Assembly (NCBI GenBank): GCA_008360955.1
Contig: LUCM01004106.1
Span: forward strand, 125,455 to 189,454
DNA: 64,000 nt
Reading direction: 5' to 3'
Source: Fasciolopsis buskii
Lineage: Eukaryota > Platyhelminthes > Trematoda > Plagiorchiida > Fasciolidae
Under the pieces are notes generated by a model. The model saw only the letters and a list, made by a program, of their open reading frames with translations. It did not search any database and was not told the origin of the DNA. The first letter of the stretch is position 1; each line of letters opens with the position of its first letter. Position numbers and translations under genes: made by a program. This document shows, one piece after another, positions 24,046 through 36,407 of this stretch.

Positions 24046-25799
24046 GCGGAAGGTTGCAACATGACGCTAATGAGTCACAAGCTTCAATTGATTTCGAGCT
24101 TAATTGAAGATACAGTTGATGGGAGCTATTATTAATCCTCAAGTGTTTATAATACCTATCTCTGTGATCACGGAAATTCCCCATGACGTTTAAGCCAAAA
24201 CTGTGCAATCCTTCGTATTTTTTAACTAATATTCAATAGACTTTGAGGAATGTAAAGCCGTTCCGTTCGAATATCCACGGGTTAGTCAACTGATCAATTG
24301 CTACTCTGATTGAATACCTAGGTGCAGCTCGTGATGTGCAAGTTCTGCATGTTGCTAATTATGGTGACGGCTGGTAATTTCCTCCATTCAAATACTCGAA
24401 TGAAGAAAACACAAATTGGACTTGACTAATGCTCAATAACGTTGCAAAATAGGCGGATGGAGTGAGGGAGGAAATAGGAAAGTCCTATCAGGAAAGTATG
24501 CTGGTTGATGACAACTGTAAATCATTCTAAAACAGTCATGTCACGAACAGCTTATTTAAATCACGAGGAATGTGCTTGAACTCCCAGTCAATTTGCCGAC
24601 AATCAGTGAGATTTACGGAAGGATGTTGGTTCTTTGGTCATGGATAACCTTTAGAATGACGACGCATAGACCAAGGTTTGGGTTCCCCCTGCAACTCATA
24701 TCGTTTACTGATGGACGGAAACATTTTTTTCCTCCGAAAAACATCCGGCCGGTTGTCGCTGCTCATAAGGTATGCGTAACCGGTATTTCACAACCATCTC
24801 ACCCGGTATCTGTGCACTCCAGTATTATTTCGGATAGCCGGACCACTTTGAATAACCATAATATCGATCTTGGATTGCAGGTAAAATGTACTCTTTTACG
24901 CTTACATATGGTACTACTTACTACCCGAAATCCTACCAGGGTAGGGGCAGATGCAATAAGAAATACCACTTCTAGTCTGCCTCAACTCTATAATCAGGAA
25001 AACATGCGACATCGGAACATTGGAAAAACGCTGTCACTAAAGTCCAGTTACGGTCACGGAAAAATTGCTTTGCATAATACATACATCAGCCCATGAAATC
25101 AGTTTATTTTACTTTGTCCATAAAAGTAATTCACAAGTTTATACCACTAAGGCAAAAATAGCAGCAAAAGTTAGTAATTGACCCCGCAATTAGATGTCTT
25201 TAATATATCATGTTTCACGCTGTACATTTGGAATACAAATGCTGTTGGATAATTGGGAAAATATTTTTTGATCAACATTGCGTTGAATATGAACAGATGC
25301 TTGGCTTAAGTAACCTATTGATATGTTCAGCAAGGTGTGGGAACTCATTGTTTTGCCAAATACCACTGTCCCCTAGAAAATACATAATTTCTTCTGATTG
25401 TTTTGGTGCTTTGGTTTTTCTCCCTTATTTCTGCAATTTCTGTGTACGCATCCTGAGTGCAAGAGAAAAATTAGTAGGCCGAAACTCATACGGGAAACAT
25501 CTAGTTGGGGCAGTGAGAACGGGAATGTTATTCTTTTTGAAGACTGATTATTCCCCTACCTGGGTGAAGTCTTCTTTTTGATGTTCGATATCAGATAAAT
25601 GCCATTAACGTATGTTCAAGTTTATAGACGGTAACGGGTACAAGCAGTACACAAACTAATTTTTTGTCAGTAGTAAATTTCGCATACGGATGAATAAACG
25701 GAATTTCCCAAGGATCGCTCGACCGTCATCGCGGTTGATCCCCCTCCGTCCGATGTGCGTATCCGGTAATCTACTATGCAGCTATATTCATACTTGTGC
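24046..25799. other. Unassigned open frames only
   Basis: Contains a 174-codon plus frame (24572-25096) and a 123-codon plus frame (25210-25581). I do not recognise either; there is no motif, signal peptide or repeat structure. The first does not continue the integrase similarity ending near 24045. Confidence 0.5.
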
Positions 25800-25955
25800 A
25801 CTCTTTAAACTAATAAACTAATAAAGGAGTGAATACATGGAAGGATGTTTGGACGAGAGGTTACCGGGTACGCATACCTGACGAGCTGGAATAAAAGCGA
25901 AACTGGCCCTATACTTCCAGGGAAACTTCACCCACTCATTCTTACGCGAAACACT
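25800..25955 (+). repeat. Dispersed repeat A, copy 4
   Basis: Starts in cttgtgcactc and contains an aactaataaactaataaagg insertion-like stretch. It then follows the family: ggatgtttggacgagagg, ttaccgggtacgcatacctg, acgagctgg, gcgaaactgg, tcacccactcatt. No terminal TA run. The core at 25878-25903 keeps GAAAC. Confidence 0.75.
25878..25903 (+). other. Hammerhead-like core with consensus GAAA, covarying stem II
   Basis: CTGACGA, GCT...AGC stem with an 8-nt loop, GAAAC. Compared with the GCG/CGC stem of copies 1 and 3, the third pair is T-A instead of G-C, a compensatory change that supports a real stem. The stem I partner is less clear in this copy. Confidence 0.45.
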
Positions 25956-28679
25956 TTACTGATAACAAAAGCATGCACTTAGGCTTTGTATTCTCTTTCT
26001 AAAGATTGGTCTTGCCTGACTGACAAAAACTGTGGACTAATCATTGTGATTCGCAAGTGAACTTATTATCTGATTGCACTTCGAATGATGCAGATAGGAT
26101 TCTAGCGAGATCGCACAAACTAGTTGATAACTGGCGCGAGTAGGTTGCTGTTTAGTTTTTAACTTATTTCATTTCTATTCAAATCCCGACATGGTTTGTC
26201 TGCTGATGAAGTTATACAGAATCATCCTCTAAGTAGAAAGAAAAGAATATGTGGCCAGTGGCGCACAGTTTGCGTTAACGACCGAGAAACGTTTCAATGG
26301 TACCAACCGGGAAATAAACTAATAATTTCTCATTTAGCTCAAGCGGCGAATCCCGTAACCATCGCCGCGATTTTTTACCTAATCACAAACAAATAAAACT
26401 ACTTAAAAGAACTAGCATTTGAATGTCCCATTTTAACTGCAGCTGTTTTGTATATATGTATGAATGTATGTACGTATGTATGTATGTATATGCATGTATG
26501 TATGTATGTATGTATGTGTATGCATGTATGTATGCATATATGTATTTACCTGCGCAGTTAGGTTTATGTGTGTGAAAAGCGTTCGCGCTAGTTTATTTGC
26601 GGCAGACTATTTCTTGGGGAGTTAACTCATCTGAAATTTGACACATCTCCTTATATGCGTATTCCCCCGGTCCTTATAGGATGCCAGGATGCTGGTGTTG
26701 CTGTTGGTGATGGTAGAGAGAGGTGGGGATAATTTTTCTGCAACTGATCGAAACTGCCAGAAATTGGGCGCTGACGAAATCATGCAACGAGACAATTTAT
26801 CTCAGCAAAGGGAGTCTAACTAACGAACTACCCGACTCCAAGTGTTGTACTGCCCCAAATGTGGTGACAGCCAAACCATTCGCTATCATATTCTAATTAA
26901 AACGGTACAATGCCCAAGAGGATCAGGGAAATATTAGTCCCATGTCCTGGTTTGTGGTTCACATGTTCGATGTCGTGCGCGGTTGTTGTTTCCTCGCAAA
27001 CATCAAATGAACACGACGTAGTGGGATTACAACGTTGTGCATGAAGTGCAAGTACCAAGGGAATCTTGTCGCTCGTAGAGTCGTTTAATTGACTCATCTC
27101 GCCCACGTCAATGGCAAAACAGTTCATTCACTTCGCATTCGTAAACTTTGCACACAGTATAGATCAAAGGAAGGAGTGGAAACGTTTACCGGAACAACCT
27201 GTATTTATATTGCCAACTAATTTAATGATTTTTGGTACCATAGATCAAATAATCACTAATATTGAATTTCTAAATCTGGATTTTGTATTTGGCGATCATT
27301 TTGGTATGGTGTTGAGCTCTAAGGGGAATACGTTATATTCCAAATTCTTTTTCCCACTCGTGGCTTAACGCCAGTCCCCGTTAGCTGTAACGATTTTCGA
27401 TCCTTCGTTTAACTATAGCAATAAATCAAAGTGCAGCGTGTGAAACGTGTTCACGGTCGAATGAAATGATATCTACGGGAAGGAGGTGTATCCATTATCT
27501 AAGTTAAAAAAATTGTAAACTTTTCGTAAGCTAATTTCGCGGATACTTAGTGTGTGCGTCCTTAAACTGCTTTGAATTATAAGTTGAAATCATCCGAGTT
27601 TACCAGTCTTGAAGAAACATTTGATGGGATATAATGAAATTTACGAAACCAAAACTTGTTGGTCAACAACCCCGAATCTTGCAATGAAAGTATTCTTATG
27701 CGCTTGCGATTAGGTGAAATAAGAAAACATCATATTTATATTAAAATTAAAGTCTCTGAGTAGTGCACAGGTGATGCGAAGATCACGGATGTAAATTTTG
27801 ACAGTGTGAAAATTCAAATGCTTTTAACTAGTATTCGTTTCTTTATATCTGCTAGTAAAAACAATTCAAATACGAGTAAATCTGCATTGTAATAAGCGCA
27901 TTTTTCAGGGTGCAATGAGCAATCTCGTCGACAAAATCGTTTTGCTGCCCAACAGCTTTATTTTCGTTTTTTTTTAATTAAACGCGCGATCCATAAGTGT
28001 TGTGAAAGGTTCATGCCTCATGGTCACCAGGATCTACTACACCAGAAGGGCGGTGGTAGGCGGAACTGGCAGTCTTGACCCTGAAAATCGGAGTGGCTTG
28101 GAACCATAGAAGGTTCCAAGAGGTAACGAGCCGGACGAAAGTGATTTACTGTTTATCGTTGTTTGATTTATTGGCCAATTTTGACAACCCGTGCGTTGTT
28201 ATTTGACTACCACTAATTTTTCGTACTCGTTTTTGTGCCAAGACTATAGTCCAGGTTATTTATTCTGCAATTTTATTCCCAAATTCATCATTTGCTAATG
28301 ACTCGCAAAAAAATGTCGGCATTTTAGCCTCGGGAAAAGACAAATTCTAGAATATTAGTGATGCATCTTGCCGGATGTTTTCAAAACACTTATCGAACCA
28401 GTAAAATTTCATGTTTTATTTAGTATCCTGATGCAAAATTTTAGCATTCCTATATTGTAATGTGCGCTATCCCGGAAGTGCTAGGGCTGAAACAGGTTGT
28501 TCCACATCTAGTAACTGAATCCAGGTACTTTATGAAATTTGTCTTACAGAATAAACGTCAACTTAGTACCGTTTGTGCCGACCAACCGGCCTGGTTGCCT
28601 ACTTTTCAATGCACACTATAAATACTCGGTTAGATGTGTGATATAAAGCAAACAGAAAGGTCCAAATGACGTAAGAAGT
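25956..28679. other. No supported gene; (TGTA)n tract
   Basis: Main landmark is a tetranucleotide tract at 26449-26546. Open frames at 26196-26396 and 27111-27368 are AT-rich and domainless. Confidence 0.55.
26449..26546. repeat. (TGTA)n microsatellite, imperfect
   Basis: Tandem TGTA/TATG units with occasional TGCA and TACG variants over roughly 98 bases. Confidence 0.95.
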
Positions 28680-28825
28680 GCATCAAAAATCGATGCGCCA
28701 TGTATTGGTTTTAATTGTGAATGATATAATGTCAATAACAGCGTTGTTGGTAGATGTAATGTGCCAACGTTTCGACTACCGTGAGTAGTCTTTCTCAGAT
28801 AACTAAATGCAATAACGTCTACCAT
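28680..28825 (+). repeat. Detached PLE-1-type terminal repeat
   Basis: Reads aaaatcgatgcgccatg, tattggttttaattgtg, gttgttggtagatg, then gccaacgtttcgactac, cgtgagtagtctttctcag. The first part matches the PLE-1 5' end at 3078-3135. The whole is the inverse of the PLE-1 3' end at 5265-5350. No Penelope-like coding sequence is adjacent, so it is a solo terminus or a 5'-truncated insertion. On the minus strand it reads CTGAGAAA, a GACTAC/GTAGTC hairpin and GAAAC: a hammerhead-like arrangement with one core departure (CTGAGAA instead of CTGANGA). Confidence 0.75.
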
Positions 28826-31800
28826 ATCACGGTCTAGTGGAAATGAGTTTCAAAGCCATGAAACATGGGTCAGTTCACCGGTATAGCCAAGTCAACCCCA
28901 CATTAAAACATTAAGTCCGTCCTTGAAAGTCTACGCAGTTTTTTTACCTTAACATATCTTCTCTTTTGATGTTCACGTGAAATTGCCTTGGTTGCAGAAA
29001 TCGCGTGCGTCTAACTCTATGGAGATGTTTGCAAGCAATCGTCCTGTTTCTGAGCGTATAATTTCTGTATGCTGTTGATCACACTAGTTGAGCTTCGTCT
29101 CCTGAATTTTTCCTTCACCTTTCCATATTTCAGCTCAGGAATCTTAAAACTTGTCCTGGAAGATCCCTGATTCTGATTCTTATTTGAATCTACATCAAAT
29201 GCAATTATGTGACTGCAGATTCCCTGATATTTTCCTAACATCAAAAAGTCAACCGGAAAGTGTTACTGTTTAGACAAACTTTCGTCCATCTCATTTCGAG
29301 CAAATCCATACATCTTGCGTCATTCCGGTTGCTATCTGCGTATCATGAGAGCCATGAGAAGAGCGAATTATAATGTGAGAGTAAAGTGATTGGAAAAATA
29401 AAGCACTGTGTCTGTGACTCACCACAATTGGCATCGCTTCTAGATTAATCTTTCCTCTCGATCATGCGCTCTTAAGAAGCGCTTATATGTGGTCGTTTTA
29501 AAACCGACTTGTGAGGCCAAAATAGATTTGATTTATGGAACTTCATCCTCAGTCTTCGGTTAGAAGCTATACGTTGCGGGACTGCATGGTGAATAAAAGT
29601 ATTGCCAAACCCTTTTATAATGAAAATCAATATTCCACTATCAACACCTCGTTAATATACATTAGGGGTCCGACCGTCCCTGGGAGTTATGACAAAGCCA
29701 GTTGTCGGGAATTTGGTGTACACTGTTCTGTTTGCATGGAAGATGTCAATGAAAGGCAAGCGGCTGTGGACCTATTAAATGGCAAAGTCAAATTGTCGCC
29801 AACGGACTTATACGGCATCTTACTAGAAGAACGCTTGACAGGCAATGTAGTCGCTTTTCTGTGATCACTCATTTTATGAACATAGTTCCATTTCATTGGA
29901 GTATAATCACTATTCTAGTAGCCTCTTCTCTGTACATAACATAGGGACACCACAAGTTGCAAATAGTCCCCTTCTTTTGACATTTGGTTCCCACTTAAAC
30001 TACATGAATGGTCCTCGTAAAGTAGATCGAGTTCTCCTGTTACGGTCGGCCAGTAAGAGTAGCTGTCGTCCAGGCCTGGTGAAAATATTTTGCGTTAGCA
30101 ATATCTCGCGGAAGAAGTTCAGTTCAAGTGGGAACCACCAACGTCAGCTAAGAAGGTGGCCCAGGGTATCGGGAAACACATACCGAAATGCCCCAGGAAT
30201 ATTTTCGGCCACTTATAGGAGCGAAAATGTTCTCTCTTCATGATACGATCTGATCCAGTAGAAATTATTATTGTTATCTTGCTAGCGGGTTACAAAATGC
30301 ACTATTAATCCAGTACCTTTCCAAGTTTATCGTGAGTAGATTTGATCCCGAAACCCTGTTTCCCTCGACTGTCATCTACCGTTCACTTAGTGTCAAAAAC
30401 AAACTGATAGATCTCTTGGTTGTCAGATCACTGTAGTCTATAAATGTCTGCTTTCTTTTACGAAAGAAACTTCTCGACCGAATTACAACTATGACTCGAG
30501 TACCATTCATCATAATGTTATGGGGAATAACATCCACAAAAGACCACGATAATGATGAATGATGCAGTCCATACTGGATAACAGACGGAACTCTGAATAT
30601 TTCGCAAAATGGAGTCACCCAAACACAAAGTTCCCCAGCTCACAGAGTGATTTTGAGCATATTGTTCTCTTCCTTGTCTCTCTCTCTCTCTCGCTCTGCA
30701 ATACAATCACGCAAGCACACTGTCAAATGCATGCATCTATGCGCGCACGCACACACATACACACACGCACACACGCAAGCAAGTACGAGCATATGCGCTC
30801 AAAAGTCATCAGTCATCTGTTATGCTTCGTTCACTATATCGGTGGTAGTCTTCCAGCACGAAAGAGTACATTAGGGTTCGTAGATAAACGTTGTTTTTTG
30901 TGTCGTCTCCCAACTGAATGACTTCTCGGAGTGACTGATTGCCTGACTAGTTTTTGGTTATTTGGTTTGCTTGTTTGTTTGTTGGTAGATTGGTTGGCTG
31001 TCGTTGGCTGGGACCATTAAACAATCAGGATCTGCTGATTAAAGTCGACTCCGTCCAACCTTCAACTCGAAATGAAACACAGCTAATTCCACGCTTCGGT
31101 CGAGTTGATAAAAGCAAATCAAACGATGAACTTTCGATTACTGTTGGATTTTTTTGAAACCCCGTTAATTATTTGGAAAGAAACCGGATGAGAATGTTTC
31201 GAAGTGATTACTCTGCAGTTTCGAGGGAACTGTCTTCCAAATGGTTTCACACAAACAGGGATCATTCCCAGAGTAGTACGGGCCTCTAGAGTCTGATTTA
31301 TCGGTTTGGATTGCCAAGGAGTTTAGTGAATGAACTTAAGATTTCATTCAGTTCTGCCTCAGCTGACAAGTTATGTGATTCTAGCTTCCAACTGAAAAAA
31401 GTCTTTATTCAAACATTTTATTTATTTCATTTACAATTAGACTCGTTTTTCTATTCTGCCAACAATATTGTAGTGCAAATGGTTATAGTCACCGCACAGT
31501 AAACAGCATTTTTTTGAATTACAAACCTCGTACATTTCTCACCATCATGAATGGTTTTAAGTCCAAATACGAAAATCCCACTATATTCGCCAATGGATGT
31601 CCCGCTAAATTATCCTTTCTCGTCAACCTTTTCCTACGAGTCTTGTGAAAGATTCGCTTACCGATGTAATGTACAAGGCACGTATCTAACCACAGTGGAA
31701 TTTCTATGAAACACATGTTTGAAGACTATCGCGGACAGACATTTGGTTTTACACTATGGTTGTTTTCGAAACAATCCACACTCTTTTCGTATTTATAAAC

Positions 31801-34357
31801 AACCAAACAAACGGGACCCGAATCCCAATCTTCCACGAGCTGATGGTAATCGGTGTAAAATGGGAAATTTATTTTTCCCTATCTCATGTGCCTGTTTGCT
31901 GGCTTTCTGGACGGGCGGTGATTTCACAAGTTTTACCGAGTAAACAATCTTCTATTCGGGGATATCATTCTGAAACGGAAAATTTGTAACATGTGTAAGC
32001 ATGATTTTATCGCGTCAAGTTGAACTGGCTCATTAACTGTTTTTTTCACAAACGCAACTGTGATTAGATTCGAATGGACCACTGTATACATCTGCGCAAA
32101 CTACTCTTTTGAAACCAAGAAATGTTTATAACTCAATCATGAACATTGTTTCCACTGCTTTTCTACAGTGAATGGACTGATTCACATAAATTTTCTAAAT
32201 GCTTTTAGTTTATATGTTTTGTATTAGACAGGTTGAAAAGAATGACTCTGACACGCGTGAACAGAAAAATCAATTTTTCAATTTGAATGAATACACCCCA
32301 TTATTTGAACTAACAACTGGGATAATGTATCCTCAACCTATCGGTTGGATCGCACGAGTTAATGAGTTGAACGACAGTCCGGTGCACCGACTTACTAAAC
32401 CTCCCTCAGTCTGGACTTTTGAAGGCTGTTTTTGGAATAACTATTTTTGCACACGTGTGGGGTAGATAGAGAATAGAAAAAATTGTAGAAATAAATAATC
32501 ACGGAGTAACGAGAAAAGGATTTGCGCTGGTTTGTCAAAACCGCATCCAAACAACACACTGTTTGGGATCGTTTTGGGGGGATATGCAAAAACAATACAT
32601 TCCGAAGCAAATACAAAGCTACTAAAGCGATCCAAGCTTAACGGTCTTTCTTTCGTTTGTAGATGTCGGTAGAATCGGCTTGTACGTGTTGAACAATTCC
32701 AATGACAAATGTCTTTCGAGCCTCTCAACTAACTAAAATGACGGGGGAATTTACCAACTCATTTTTTTGGCAGGAAGGGGGTTTAGGGAGAGCTGAAATG
32801 AGTTGTCTACTTTTTTCACGCACAGTAAAGTGTCTGAAGCAGTTTGTTGGTAAAAAAACTCGAAATCAAGTAAGAGGAGTAGCAGGCAATATTTGTCTGT
32901 TTTGTTGCAGTTTCAACTATCTTTTAGGTATTATTTGAGAACCAGGGACCAGTTTAGGGTAAATTCACTTCCACAAGTTACGAACTACTTGGAATGAAAT
33001 TGATGCTTTCTGTTTACATGAAATCTAAAAAGACTAGCACAAAATAAGTGTAAATTCATATTTTTATTAAATAAAAACCACTCGTAAATAACATTTATTT
33101 CGATATTCTTTTTTCCTTGGTGAACTTAGTATGAAGACCTAAATTCAGCCATGTCAACGGTCGAAGGCCGATAGTTTGAGTGCGGTTGATTGCAACGGAT
33201 TCGAATTCTAGACAACTATACTATCTCAACAATTTTTGATTAGAAATTTTCGATCTCCTTTCTAAGTAAGCTTGTTTGAAAATTATTTTTGCATTGTTTG
33301 GTAATGCAATTGACGTGAATTTCAAAGATTGTGCTTTCTTATAACATCTTGACCTGCCAGCTGTGTAGTAGCACTTGGACGAAACAATGTGACTCAAATG
33401 AATTCGCAATTTGTTCGTACGAAAGAGATATGTTGGTCAAATACTTCATCTTCCGGTTGATTTTAATCCATTTCAGGTTTCCGTAATGTTTGGCCTTATT
33501 ACTAGTGCAGAAATCTTACTAGTGCAGAAATGGAGCGCTATATCAGTGTCCGACTGATAATCCCCGACGGTAAAGCCCAACCAGAACCCATGCTAAGCGA
33601 TGTAAGTTCACTTGTGAGGCGAATTTTACAGGTATTTGCGTGTTCTTGGTATGTATTGTTTGATGACTCTCGACCAAGTCAGAATATTTGGCCTCGTTGT
33701 TGCTGCGGTGTTACTGAACTGATGTTGGAAAGCAGACTAAGGCCAGATTTCGTTGCGTTTATTTTCATTTTCAAACTGACAAGCACCCTTTGACTATGGA
33801 CCTGCGTTTTGTTCTTTCCCCATCTATCCAACTACAATAGACTAGCTTTCGTCGAAGCTGTCACAATCCCTATCATCGTCATCATTGCTGCCATTGAGTG
33901 TAAAAATAGGAGACAAACTGGTCATTTTTTTCCCGCATAAACTGGTGAACGAGTGTCAGCGAATTTCATCCCTAATGGTTTTACTGCAGATTTTAGCAAT
34001 TTTCCATCCAGTGATTTTCTGTCGTCCGAAATTCGTACCAATGTCCATGCTTATTTCTGTTGCGAATTCTCGTTTTTAATCCTTAATTCTGAAAGTTTTC
34101 ACGTTTTTGGAACTAAATGATACTAGTCATTGCGAGAAAATAGACCATCGTTTGATCAATTCCAACATCTTTTGAACTAAGTTAAGCAAAAGCAACGGTA
34201 ATTCTGTATGATAAAATTAGTGATCACAGACAGACCCAGCATTTCCTATTTGTAGGCCAAGTGATCCTGTGTAAACTGCAGGTCTTTCGTATTGATTTCA
34301 AAGCAACAACGAATACAGAGTGAAGGCTAAAAACTTGTCTGTTGTTGGCTGCATATG
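28826..34357. other. No supported gene; simple repeats
   Basis: Microsatellites at 30676-30695 (TC)n and 30741-30781 (CA)n-like. The frames through them (30559-30921, 30647-30874) are artefacts. Frames at 29017-29244 (minus) and 29535-29864 (plus, 109 codons) are hydrophilic and unrecognised; they could be exons, but I see no clear splice borders. 32199-32465 and 33530-33793 are likewise unassigned. Confidence 0.5.
30676..30781. repeat. (TC)n and (CA)n microsatellite pair
   Basis: A TC run near 30676-30695 is followed about 45 bases later by a CA/CG-alternating run near 30741-30781. Confidence 0.9.
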
Positions 34358-34630
34358 TCAAGCGAGTTGAACATTGGCTAATGTTGGTCTCCAAATGACA
34401 AGAATGTCACTTTGGGGTCTGTCAAAGTTAGACCCCACCAGACGCGTTGTATTGACATCCCCAAATCGAACAGATTGCATTTTGACGCTCCGAGCTGGGA
34501 ACGATTCTGTGCTTTGCTTGCCCAACCGTATCATCTTGATGTCAGGCTGAGAGATAAAACAAACACCTATACTTAGTGAATCGGCAGCGAACGCTAAAGT
34601 TAAAAGTACTATGGTTCTGTAGTAGAACAA
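34358..34630 (-). pseudogene. RTE endonuclease relic (probable)
   Basis: The minus-strand peptide contains LAFAADSLSIGVCFISQPDI. This matches LALTVDSLSIDVCCVSETRI of the RTE element at 51836-52297, with the catalytic SETR-type motif lost. Some 55 residues later it reads QSDILVIWRPTLANVQL, where RTE endonucleases have an SDIVVVAGDxNAQV-type block. Order is right but spacing is shorter than expected, implying an internal deletion. No reverse transcriptase part is nearby. Confidence 0.5.
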
Positions 34631-36301
34631 CAGTTATACTGTTATATCTGATCTGTCTGATTCAATACAGCCGTGCGTTGTTTCAGATAAAAATCAATGA
34701 AAAAGGAGAAGTGATTACACAAAGAGGCATGGCAACAATAGTAGACTTCAAAACCGACACTTCTCTAGGTCTAAATTGTGCCATGGTGGCAGTTTGACCA
34801 ACGATGATGCACTCATTTATTGCCATTGGTATACATACCACCAGGCGTCCGACGAGTGTGCTCCAGTGTGCACAAAAAGTAACAAAGTACGGAACAATTC
34901 GGATTCGTCACATCCCTATTCTGATAATTCGCGATCACAGGCTGCTTTCAAATTGGTATTGGACAAACTGTGCAAACAACCCTTAGCTATCCGTGGTGGA
35001 TTTAAATAGCTCTTATTTGCTCCACAGCTTCGTGAGAATCTGCTTTTTGTTGTTGGTTGTGATTCGGAAGGCTTATTGATGCTCGAACGACTAAAAGTTG
35101 GGCTACAGTGAAACTCATGTACGATAAATACCACATAGTTAAACCTTCCAGATTAAGAGTTCGCATCATTCTCGGTACCCGGTTCGACTTCTTGATCCTT
35201 TCGCCTTATAATTGAAAAGAATCGATTAATTAATACTTCACGACCATTTCGGCTAAGAGCAATTTTATTTCGGGCTCCAAATTTCTCCTCACCGTCTCAT
35301 TAATGAGCCAATTTACACCAAAACTACGAAAATGTGTGTTCGAGGAACCACTTAAAATTCTCGAAATTTTTCTTACGCGGGTTTTCTTTTGCCTTACTCC
35401 TAAAACCAAATAAATGAAAAAAACCATTGCTACTTTGCCTCCCAGTTTTCCCAGTGACAGCTTATTTACGCCCCACTGCACACTATTCGGGTCCCACAAG
35501 CTGTTCATGTACCAGAACTCAGGCCTAACAACAGCTCCGAGTTGACAACATCCATATGTTTAGTCGGTTGATGTGGCATGCAAACCGTCCGAATAGGATG
35601 GCCAGTTCGCACCGATTTCCGTAATCAAGTCAAAGGAGCCGAGTAAGAATAGCCTGTGTTCGATGGTTCTGCGTTTCCTGGATGTCAACGTGATCTTTGT
35701 TCAGCTCTGCTCACCAGTTTGGCAGTAACCGGTTGTTTGAGATATTTCTTTAAAAATTATAACCGCTGCTTGAATATCTTGCTTATTCATCTCTGCCTCG
35801 CATTCTCTCTTGCTCTCTCCATTGTTTCTCGCTCTCGCTCTCTCTCTCGCTCTTTCCATGTATCCCAATTTGTCAACCTCGTGGTGGAGAAAAATCAATT
35901 TTTCATGGGGCAGAACGCGTTCGCAACTGTCGAGAATCTGACTGGAAGACTTTATCGATCGAAAACTGTAAGGAGTTTATAATGACTTATTGGTTACACA
36001 GTTGAATAAACCCGATAGTTCCATGATCAGGAGTAGTGACATTTTTCTAAAATCACATTCACTTATTATGTCACTGAATTTTCTGCCTCTAAACATGTCT
36101 ACAAACGGGAACAAAATTTGGACTAATTAACCGGAGCCATTTGTCAGTCAATGGGATTATCTGAACGGATCTATTTGATTTCGGCTATTTCTGTTATTGA
36201 AGTATTGTCAGGTTTCAGTATTTTTTTAGCTTTGAAACAACTGAATTGTATCAAAATTGAGAAATGATCATGGTCACATGTGTAGATCAATTAGATGGAA
36301 G

Positions 36302-36407
36302 ATGAATCTTTTCTTCTATTTATATTCTGTTATGGTTTTCATAAGCCAGTCATTGGGACCTACTTTCGGAAAAGTCAGGATAGATGGAGGAACAACGGAT
36401 AAAATAG
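36302..36407 (+). CDS. Candidate short first exon with signal-peptide-like start (weak)
   Basis: ATG at 36302 opens a frame starting MNLFFYLYSVMVFISQS, a hydrophobic stretch resembling a signal peptide. The frame stays open to 36407, where a good donor (ATAG|GTAAGG) occurs. Thirty bases later (36437) a tttttgcatttgaactcag acceptor is present, so a 30-nt GT-AG intron is possible; introns of this size do occur in flatworms. The putative next exon reaches a stop after nine codons, which weakens the case. A chance open frame in AT-rich DNA is an equally good explanation. Confidence 0.15.

Noticed and set aside
32199..32465. PQPIGWIARVNELN resembles the start of a flavin-reductase-like domain
   Set aside because: The similarity is a handful of residues with no continuation and no splice support.
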